Of a stretch of 5,309 bases of DNA, positions 1-3,489 are shown one piece after another. The notes beneath the pieces were generated by a model. That model saw only the letters and a program-made list of their open reading frames with translations. It was not told the DNA's origin and ran no database searches. The DNA is from JAQUSX01 sp035446985 (GTDB lineage: Bacteria > Bacillota > Clostridia > Christensenellales > CAG-314): positions 1 through 5,309 of the forward strand of contig DAOTGG010000063.1 in assembly GCA_035446985.1 (NCBI GenBank), given 5' to 3'. The number at the start of each line of letters is the position of its first letter. Position 1 is the stretch's first letter. A program made the position numbers and the translations under genes.

Positions 1-284
1 GTACAAGAATAACACAAACGATAAACTTTGACAAGCGTGACAAACAATGTTATTTTAAAAAAAACCGAATTCAATTTAATAAAAATAAAACCCGATAACG
101 GAAATGAGAATGTTGTTAGTTTTGTCGCAAAGAATTAAAAGGTAATAAAATTTAAACTAATTGCAATATATCGTCATCTTTGCTATTTTTATTTTTTTCA
201 GTTAAATAATCTTCAACGGATTCGGCGAAAAGCCGCAAACCAAATTTGGAAATTTTTTAAAATTTATAAGAATATCTTTATTAC
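1..284. other. AT-rich intergenic stretch, no convincing gene
   Basis: No open reading frame with a start codon and ribosome binding site is visible on either strand. A possible promoter is present (TTGACA at 28-33, 17-bp spacer, TATTTT at 51-56), but its -10 is poor and nothing recognisable follows it. On the minus strand, 253-152 reads like the C-terminal tail of a protein and is listed separately. A short CGGC/GCCG dyad around 223-235 lies inside that frame and is too weak to call a terminator. Confidence 0.5.
152..253 (-). pseudogene. Possible remnant of a coding C-terminus (about 33 codons)
   Basis: One minus-strand frame ending in TAA at 154-152 gives a protein-like tail that includes FGLRLFAESVEDYLTE followed by a charged, Lys/Asp/Asn-rich end. 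An in-frame TAA lies just upstream at 259-257. Between the two stops there is no ATG and no Shine-Dalgarno sequence, so there is no credible start; only ATT or TTG would be available. It could be the decayed end of a gene cut off when the tRNA promoter region came to lie beside it, or a chance frame. I do not recognise the family. The composition (amphipathic segment, then hydrophilic tail) is the only support. Confidence 0.2.
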
Positions 285-313
285 TTGACAAATTTTCCGT
301 GAATGAGTAATAT
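285..313 (+). promoter_or_regulatory. Sigma-A promoter of tRNA-Gln
   Basis: The -35 TTGACA (285-290) is a perfect consensus, the spacer is 17 bp, and the -10 is TAATAT (308-313). Transcription would start near 320, about nine bases before the mature tRNA 5' end at 329, which fits a short precursor trimmed by RNase P. Confidence 0.85.
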
Positions 314-328
314 ATTAATCGTCGATAT

Positions 329-403
329 TGGGGTATAGCCAAGCGGTAAGGCAATGGATTCTGACTCCATCATTCGCAGGTTCAAATCCTGCTACCCTAG
401 CCA
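329..403 (+). tRNA. tRNA-Gln(CUG), CCA encoded
   Basis: A full cloverleaf can be drawn. The 7-bp acceptor pairs 329-335 with 393-399, with one G-T wobble at the second pair. The D-arm is GCC/GGC at 338-340 and 350-352. The anticodon stem is 354-358/366-370 with loop TTCTGAC, placing the anticodon CTG at 361-363. The variable loop is short. The T-arm is GCAGG/CCTGC (376-380/388-392) with loop TTCAAAT. The discriminator is G400 and CCA is encoded at 401-403. Anticodon CTG reads CAG, so the tRNA carries glutamine. It has its own promoter and no second tRNA follows, but its last 21 bases are repeated 149 bp downstream. Confidence 0.95.
383..403 (+). repeat. Direct repeat copy 1: tRNA-Gln 3' tail
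   Basis: These are the last 21 bases of the tRNA (half of the T-loop, the 3' strand of the T-stem and of the acceptor, the discriminator and CCA). An identical 21-base stretch occurs at 532-552. The match ends exactly at the CCA, as in attachment sites inside tRNA genes and in the tRNA-tail repeats described downstream of E. coli tyrT. Confidence 0.9.
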
Positions 404-407
404 TTTC

Positions 408-453
408 ATAACCGTGATTCGTTCGCAAATTTTTTGCTCGCAATCACGGTTAT
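408..453 (+). terminator. Strong hairpin directly after tRNA-Gln, poor T-tract
   Basis: A perfect 12-bp stem pairs 408-419 with 442-453 (ATAACCGTGATT with its complement). The loop folds further through GCAAA/TTTGC (425-429/433-437). It starts only five bases after the CCA end. It is followed by TTCATTTTC rather than a clean T-run, so it may be a leaky terminator, a stem that defines 3' processing, or part of the larger structured module. ATTTCAT occurs at both ends (403-409 and 452-458), which would also fit a small inserted hairpin. Confidence 0.5.
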
Positions 454-462
454 TTCATTTTC

Positions 463-546
463 GGGTAGCAGAACAGTTTGAAATAATGTGACGCTCGCTT
501 CGCTCGCTATTCCGGAGCTAAAAGCTCCTTACAAATCCTGCTACCC
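463..546. repeat. Imperfect inverted-repeat unit built from tRNA-tail sequence
   Basis: GGGTAGCAG (463-471) is the exact reverse complement of CTGCTACCC, found both in the tRNA (389-397) and in its duplicate (538-546). TTTG (477-480) can pair with CAAA (532-535) across a small internal loop, so 463-546 folds as one long stem. Inside lie a tandem 9-mer (CGCTCGCTT then CGCTCGCTA, 492-509) and a 6-bp hairpin GGAGCT-AAA-AGCTCC (514-528). The arrangement could be a small dispersed repeat whose ends copy the tRNA, or a structured part of the tRNA transcript. Confidence 0.6.
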
Positions 547-552
547 TAGCCA
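532..552 (+). repeat. Direct repeat copy 2: duplicated tRNA-Gln 3' tail with CCA
   Basis: Identical over 21 bases to 383-403, with an offset of 149 bp. The sequence diverges immediately on both sides: the base before is A instead of T, and AGTG follows instead of TTTC. No 5' half of a tRNA precedes it, so it is not a second gene. It could be the attR-like scar of a very small integrated or mostly deleted element, or one unit of an rtT-like repeat. Confidence 0.85.
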
Positions 553-581
553 AGTGTGGCTACGCTTTTAGTCACAAAAAT

Positions 582-615
582 AAGAAGTTGTTATTTAGAA
601 ACAACTTCTTTTTTT
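582..615 (+). terminator. Intrinsic terminator of the tRNA-Gln transcription unit
   Basis: An 11-bp perfect stem AAGAAGTTGTT/AACAACTTCTT (582-592/600-610) with a 7-base loop runs straight into seven T residues (609-615). This is the first canonical intrinsic terminator after the tRNA, so the primary transcript may include the whole 404-581 module. A smaller GTGGCT/AGTCAC stem-loop (556-575) precedes it. Confidence 0.8.
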
Positions 616-646
616 GCTCTTTTGCCTAGTTAAGTCAAGCATTGTC

Positions 647-675
647 TTGATAACCTAATCTACTCATGATATAAT
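647..675 (+). promoter_or_regulatory. Promoter of the 717-1388 membrane protein gene
   Basis: TTGATA (647-652), a 17-bp spacer and a perfect TATAAT (670-675). The predicted start near 682 leaves a leader of about 35 bases before the ATG at 717. The leader is A-rich and has only a weak ribosome site (CGGA near 703-706). Confidence 0.8.
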
Positions 676-716
676 AGCTGTAAAAAAAAGACTAAAAAAT
701 AACGGAAAAAATAAAT

Positions 717-1388
717 ATGAAGAAAAAATTAATGAAAAAAAATATTGGAGAATTATTTAATTCTTTAGAGTTCTCTGCAATATGGGTATTGGTGGTTGTG
801 CCTGCTTTATCTTTAATACTAATTTCTATAAGCGGTGAAAGCCCATTATACACTTCACTTTCCAGGATTGCTTGGGTATCAGGATATAGATTATTTATGC
901 TATTTTGGAGCTTGATTATTATATTCCCTATGGTCTGCTTGACAATTAAAGTATTTAGGGAAAGTCCAATTTCCGAAAAAAATAAAAAAGGTCTTACTAT
1001 CGTTGCAATAGTAAATATTATTGTTTCTTTCGTATCAGGATTAATAATACCCGCAAAAAACGGCGTTGACCCTACAACCTTTTGGGGTAAAATGCACGAC
1101 ATACTCACCGCATTAGGCTGGTTGTCGTATGGTATTGCATTAACAGCCTTTTCCATTACTCTTACGGTAAAAGACCGAACCCGCGGAATAGTAGACATGG
1201 CTTTTATGGCGTTTATTTGGCTGACGGGTATATTCTTCATATTCAAAGTAATAGATGAAAATACATATTGCGGAGCTTCGGCAATAACGCAAGTATATAT
1301 TATCAATATGCTAAATATCTTTTTACTTTTGAATGTAATTTACCAAAATGCTGAAAACAAAAAATCTATTCCGGAAACTCAATCATAG
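717..1388 (+). CDS. Six-helix membrane protein of unknown function
   Basis: The protein has 223 residues and no enzyme motif I recognise. Six hydrophobic helices are evident at about residues 20-39, 58-80, 91-112, 125-149, 158-179 and 189-208, with a Lys-rich N-terminus (probably cytoplasmic) and a polar C-terminal tail. The fourth helix begins with WGKMHDILTALGW; a conserved His at the start of a helix is seen in DUF998 and Frag1-like proteins, so a distant relation is possible but unproven. The start at 717 has a weak ribosome site; a second in-frame ATG at 732 is an alternative. The gene is monocistronic, with its own promoter and terminator. It is visibly more AT-rich, with more ATA, AGA and AGG codons, than the permease and DUF3267 genes, which may indicate acquisition next to the tRNA. 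Confidence 0.75.
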   Translation: MKKKLMKKNIGELFNSLEFSAIWVLVVVPALSLILISISGESPLYTSLSRIAWVSGYRLFMLFWSLIIIFPMVCLTIKVFRESPISEKNKKGLTIVAIVNIIVSFVSGLIIPAKNGVDPTTFWGKMHDILTALGWLSYGIALTAFSITLTVKDRTRGIVDMAFMAFIWLTGIFFIFKVIDENTYCGASAITQVYIINMLNIFLLLNVIYQNAENKKSIPETQS

Positions 1389-1406
1389 AAACATACTAAA
1401 AAAACA

Positions 1407-1433
1407 AAAAACGCTCGGATTTCGAGCGTTTTT
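1407..1433. terminator. Bidirectional terminator between convergent genes
   Basis: The stem AAAAACGCTCG/CGAGCGTTTTT (1407-1417/1423-1433) with loop GATTT gives a T-run on the plus strand and, because of the A-rich left flank, an even longer one on the minus strand. It lies between the 717-1388 gene and the minus-strand operon ending at 1456, so it can end both transcripts. Confidence 0.9.
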
Positions 1434-1455
1434 ATTATAAATTTAGGTTAGTAAT

Positions 1456-1995
1456 CTATCTAAGCGGGATTGTAGCTAAGTATTGAATATCTTTACGTTT
1501 AGCCGCGTCGCCTTCAGCCAAAACGCACGCTTTTTTGTGTACTACTCCGCCGCACATTTCAACTAGTTTTTCACAAGCGGCAAGACTGTTACCGGTAGAA
1601 ACAACGTCGTCTATTATGCCTACTTTTTTGCCTTTAATTAATTCGGCATCATGTTTACTTATGTAAAGATGCTGAGTTGTACCCGTCGTTATGGAATTTA
1701 CTTCAACTTCATAACCGTCTTGCATATAAAGTTTTTTACTTTTTCTAGCGACCGCGTAATAATCCTGATTAAGAGTTCTTGCAACACAATGAGTCAGTTG
1801 CAGCGCTTTTGATTCGGGCGTGAACAAAACGTCGCAATCAGCCACCAAAGGAGCAAGATGTTTCGCGCAATGTTCAGTAAGGGCTTGCGCGCCGTGTAAA
1901 TTGAAAAAGCAGATATTTATTCCGCTTGGCAATGATAAAATGGGTAAAGATTCTACTCTACCCGCAATATTTACGTCGTAAAATTTGTCTTGCAT
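1456..1995 (-). CDS. Purine-type phosphoribosyltransferase (APRT-like, type I)
   Basis: The 179-residue protein belongs to the type I phosphoribosyltransferase superfamily, closest in layout to adenine/xanthine enzymes (COG0503). The PRPP-binding signature is clear: VGIIDDVVSTGNSL at residues 125-138, with the paired acidic residues D129-D130 and the STGNS phosphate loop. ESKALQL (61-67) sits where APRT-like enzymes have their early pyrophosphate-binding loop, and VARKSKKLY (82-90) resembles the catalytic RK..KLP flexible-loop region. The expected reaction is nucleobase plus PRPP to nucleoside 5'-monophosphate plus pyrophosphate, in the cytoplasm. The base specificity cannot be read from the sequence; it is not a canonical apt. 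The start ATG (1995-1993) has AGGAGA at 2012-2007, overlapping the stop codon of the upstream repressor gene. The 17-bp gap indicates co-transcription and probably translational coupling. Confidence 0.85.
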   Translation of the reverse strand: MQDKFYDVNIAGRVESLPILSLPSGINICFFNLHGAQALTEHCAKHLAPLVADCDVLFTPESKALQLTHCVARTLNQDYYAVARKSKKLYMQDGYEVEVNSITTGTTQHLYISKHDAELIKGKKVGIIDDVVSTGNSLAACEKLVEMCGGVVHKKACVLAEGDAAKRKDIQYLATIPLR

Positions 1996-2012
1996 TTAAG
2001 TTTGTATCTCCT

Positions 2013-2279
2013 CTATAAGTACTTGGACAGCACTTCCACAAAATGAGAATATTCATCCAGATTTTGTTGTTCCACCGATTTTCTTACGCACGTGTTAGCG
2101 TGTTCTATAAGAATCATTTTTGACAATTTTTCAATGGCCCCTTTTAAAGCGGACAACTGTAACAATATTTCGTCGCAGTTTTTATCATCGGAAACCATTT
2201 GGCGCACTCCTTTGATATGTCCTTCTATGGTAGCCAGTCTATTGTCTATTTCAGCCTTGTTTTTGTGTACGGCGTTCAT
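2013..2279 (-). CDS. CsoR/RcnR-family metal-sensing repressor, copper-sensor-like
   Basis: An 88-residue all-helical DUF156 protein, normal for the family. Family marks include NRLATIEGHIKGVRQMV (13-29) and NCDEILLQLSAL (34-45). The ligand set is Cys35, His60 and Cys64; the spacings (25 and 4) equal those of Cu(I)-binding CsoR (Cys36/His61/Cys65 in M. tuberculosis). RcnR and FrmR use different residues at the third position. Such proteins are DNA-binding tetramers released by their ligand. I chose the ATG at 2279-2277 because GGGAGG lies 10 bases upstream (2295-2290). The same frame extends to a TTG at 2348-2346, but that TTG is part of the -35 box, upstream of the transcript. The next gene is a phosphoribosyltransferase rather than a copper pump. 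Family is secure; the copper specificity is inferred from ligand spacing. Confidence 0.88.
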   Translation of the reverse strand: MNAVHKNKAEIDNRLATIEGHIKGVRQMVSDDKNCDEILLQLSALKGAIEKLSKMILIEHANTCVRKSVEQQNLDEYSHFVEVLSKYL

Positions 2280-2289
2280 ATTAAACTTA

Positions 2290-2295
2290 CCTCCC
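2290..2295 (-). promoter_or_regulatory. Ribosome binding site that sets the repressor start
   Basis: On the minus strand this reads GGGAGG followed by TAAGTTTAAT and then ATG. It supports the start at 2279. The in-frame ATG at 2300-2298 has no comparable site, and starting there would put this site inside the coding region. Confidence 0.75.
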
Positions 2296-2319
2296 GTCAT
2301 ACTTTTCAAATACCTTGTA

Positions 2320-2348
2320 ATGTTACTACTATCTATTTTAAATGTCAA
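2320..2348 (-). promoter_or_regulatory. Promoter of the repressor-phosphoribosyltransferase operon
   Basis: On the minus strand: TTGACA (2348-2343), a 17-bp spacer and TAACAT (2325-2320), giving a start near 2313. A small palindrome GTAA-TG-TTAC (2317-2326) covers the -10, and another, TGTC-AA-GACA (2343-2352), covers the -35. Either could be an operator for autorepression, but both are short and AT-rich, unlike the GC-rich sites known for several CsoR proteins. Confidence 0.7.
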
Positions 2349-2367
2349 GACAATTTAGCCTCCGCTA

Positions 2368-2396
2368 TTGACAAATAATCCCTTGTGTTTTAATAT
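2368..2396 (+). promoter_or_regulatory. Promoter of the DUF3267 gene, divergent from the repressor
   Basis: TTGACA (2368-2373), 17-bp spacer, TAATAT (2391-2396), predicted start near 2403. Its -35 lies 19 bp from the -35 of the repressor promoter on the other strand, so the two polymerase sites are back to back and a protein bound between 2343 and 2373 could affect both. Confidence 0.8.
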
Positions 2397-2426
2397 ATCT
2401 TTAAACAAATTTTCGGAGAAATTATA

Positions 2427-3158
2427 ATGACGCAATTAAATCTTGACGGCTACAAAAGACAACTTCATACCATAAATATGAAAAAAATGATTATCTTTTC
2501 TCTTATCCTGATGGTCGCAGGCACCGCGTTTTTTGTGGGGTTAAATTTACTTTTCGCGCCGAAAATATCTTCGCCCGTTTGGTGGGTTTGGCTGGCGGCG
2601 GTCGTCGTGATGTTTTTCTTGTTCTTTCTTCACGAAATTCTGCACGCGTTCTCTTTTATCGTTTTTGGTAAAGCGAAAACAAAAGATATAAAATTCGGCG
2701 GCAATATTCAGCAAGGCATGCTGTACTGCACTTGCGTAAAACCGCTGAAAAAAGGCGCGTATATTATCACTATATTATTTCCGTTTATTGTGACTTTATT
2801 AGGCGGCATAGCTGTGTCGCTTTTCCAAGGTTATATCGTTTGGCCGATTGTCACAGGCATATTGCTAAGCGGCTGCGCGGGCGATATTATGATGGCTTAC
2901 AAAGTTTCAAAGCTGCGTAAAAATTCTTTGATGCTCGACCATCCCACCGCTCCCGCTTATTACGAACTTTGCCCCGCAGATAATCTCCCCGACGGCTTTA
3001 TCGAAGCTACGCCCGAACAAGAGGCTTCTTTGGATAAAGAAATCAAACAATACCAAACGGCAAACTCAAAAACTAATAAAATTTTAGGTCTTATTTTGCT
3101 CGGATTGTTTTGCATTTTGATTATCGCTACCGTTGTAATACTAATACTGCATAAGTAA
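2427..3158 (+). CDS. DUF3267 membrane zincin (putative metalloprotease)
   Basis: A 243-residue integral membrane protein. The HExxH zinc-binding motif is HEILH at residues 69-73, at the end of the second hydrophobic segment (about 51-72). SGCAGDIMMAYKV (148-160) is the typical downstream motif of the family and D153 is a candidate third zinc ligand. DHPTAPAYYEL (171-181) is the usual cytoplasmic motif. Other helices lie near 20-43, 111-133, 136-157 and 218-241. The family is predicted to be intramembrane or membrane-embedded zinc peptidases; the substrate is unknown. The last helix follows a hydrophilic linker (about 190-217) and may be an added anchor. The start has CGGAGA at 2414-2419, eight bases upstream. 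The gene is monocistronic and divergent from the metal-sensing repressor, which may regulate it; that link is inferred from position only. Confidence 0.85.
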   Translation: MTQLNLDGYKRQLHTINMKKMIIFSLILMVAGTAFFVGLNLLFAPKISSPVWWVWLAAVVVMFFLFFLHEILHAFSFIVFGKAKTKDIKFGGNIQQGMLYCTCVKPLKKGAYIITILFPFIVTLLGGIAVSLFQGYIVWPIVTGILLSGCAGDIMMAYKVSKLRKNSLMLDHPTAPAYYELCPADNLPDGFIEATPEQEASLDKEIKQYQTANSKTNKILGLILLGLFCILIIATVVILILHK

Positions 3159-3238
3159 AAATTAACAATATCTAGTCCGCGCTAAGTCCAAAAAACCCTA
3201 TATATTGTGACAAATAAGCAAAAACTATCAAAAAATCA

Positions 3239-3267
3239 TTGACAAAACCCTAAAGATATCGCATAAT
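3239..3267 (+). promoter_or_regulatory. Promoter of the NCS2 permease leader
   Basis: Perfect -35 TTGACA (3239-3244), 17-bp spacer and CATAAT (3262-3267). The predicted start is near 3274, giving a leader of about 215 bases before the permease ATG. The -10 falls in the centre of the 12-bp dyad at 3252-3279, so the dyad could be an operator as well as a terminator. Confidence 0.7.
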
Positions 3268-3282
3268 TGTGATATCTTTTTT
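3252..3282 (+). terminator. Terminator of the DUF3267 transcript (also a dyad over the next promoter)
   Basis: The 12-bp stem AAAGATATCGCA/TGTGATATCTTT (3252-3263/3268-3279, one G-T pair) has a 4-base loop and runs into six T residues (3277-3282). As RNA it would end transcripts from the DUF3267 gene. As DNA it is a symmetric site spanning -10 to about +5 of the permease promoter. Confidence 0.7.
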
Positions 3283-3308
3283 GTTTTCGCGGGAGGATGG
3301 AAAAAAGG

Positions 3309-3386
3309 ATGAAAAAAAGCCTGTTTAGTCTTTATTCATTATATTTGATGTCTTTCTCACGCGCTAATTTAGCGCAAACACGCTAG
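3309..3386 (+). CDS. Candidate 25-residue leader peptide upstream of the permease
   Basis: ATG at 3309 to TAG at 3384-3386. GGGAGG at 3291-3296 lies 12 bases upstream; an in-frame ATG at 3297 directly abuts that site and is too close to be efficient. The product begins MKKSLFSLYSLYLMSFSR, with a basic start and a Leu/Ser/Tyr-rich stretch, and ends in ANLAQTR. The stop codon is six bases before the hairpin at 3393-3419, so a ribosome finishing or pausing near the end would cover its left arm. That is the geometry of translation-coupled attenuation. It is too short to prove coding by composition; it could instead be a chance frame inside an intergenic repeat. Confidence 0.35.
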   Translation: MKKSLFSLYSLYLMSFSRANLAQTR

Positions 3387-3391
3387 GACTA
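3326..3391 (+). promoter_or_regulatory. Structured leader domain of the permease mRNA
   Basis: TAGTCTT (3326-3332) can pair with AGGACTA (3385-3391), one G-T pair, closing a 66-base domain. Inside it GCGCTA-ATT-TAGCGC (3361-3375) forms a 6-bp hairpin, which competes with AGCG/CGCT (3371-3374/3381-3384). The hairpin at 3393-3419 follows at once, so the layout is that of a sensor domain plus expression platform. The conserved core of the purine riboswitch is absent, and I see no match to the preQ1 or guanidine consensus. It overlaps the leader ORF. Confidence 0.35.
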
Positions 3392-3392
3392 T

Positions 3393-3431
3393 ACCCCATT
3401 GTACCCGTTACGATGGGGTTAATTATTTTTT
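3393..3431 (+). terminator. Hairpin before the permease, likely attenuator
   Basis: An 11-bp stem ACCCCATTGTA/TACGATGGGGT (3393-3403/3409-3419, one G-T pair) with loop CCCGT. A six-T run (3426-3431) follows after TAATTA, so the stem-to-U distance is longer than ideal. It lies downstream of the permease promoter and 70 bases before its start codon, so full termination here would switch the gene off. That suggests a conditional terminator or a stable 5' stem. Confidence 0.5.
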
Positions 3432-3476
3432 GCGAAAACGAAAGTTATTTGGGGAAATAAAAAAAATTAAATACAT

Positions 3477-3481
3477 GGAGG
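3477..3481 (+). promoter_or_regulatory. Ribosome binding site that sets the permease start
   Basis: GGAGG, eight bases before the ATG at 3490. The upstream in-frame ATG at 3475 overlaps this site, and the TTG at 3430 lies in the T-run after the hairpin; neither has a ribosome site of its own. The protein therefore begins MEQKDTC. Confidence 0.85.
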
Positions 3482-3489
3482 AAAACAAA

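Noticed and set aside
327..338. TGGGGTATAG shared between the tRNA 5' end and the reverse strand of 3389-3398
   Set aside because: A 10-base match is expected by chance in a window of this size and no longer similarity extends from it.
492..509. CGCTCGCTT/CGCTCGCTA as the start of a CRISPR or satellite array
   Set aside because: Only two tandem 9-mers are present, with no spacers or further copies.
692..1306. 204-codon open frame on the minus strand opposite the membrane protein gene
   Set aside because: It lies antisense over the whole 717-1388 gene, whose plus strand has a good promoter and membrane-protein composition, and the antisense frame has no recognisable domain.
2092..2358. 88-codon plus-strand frame across the repressor gene
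   Set aside because: It is the complement of the CsoR-family gene, which has clear family motifs; the plus-strand product has none.
2732..2920. 62-codon frame inside the DUF3267 gene
   Set aside because: Out-of-frame within a gene with an intact HExxH family signature; Arg-rich product without a domain.
3430..3489. Extended permease N-terminus from TTG 3430 or ATG 3475
   Set aside because: TTG 3430 lies in the T-run after the hairpin and ATG 3475 overlaps the ribosome site; the ATG at 3490 has GGAGG at ideal spacing and gives a family-typical length.
3274..3489. Purine (guanine/adenine) riboswitch before the permease
   Set aside because: I looked for the conserved P1 junctions and the paired-loop core and did not find them on the plus strand; the fold that is present has different spacing.
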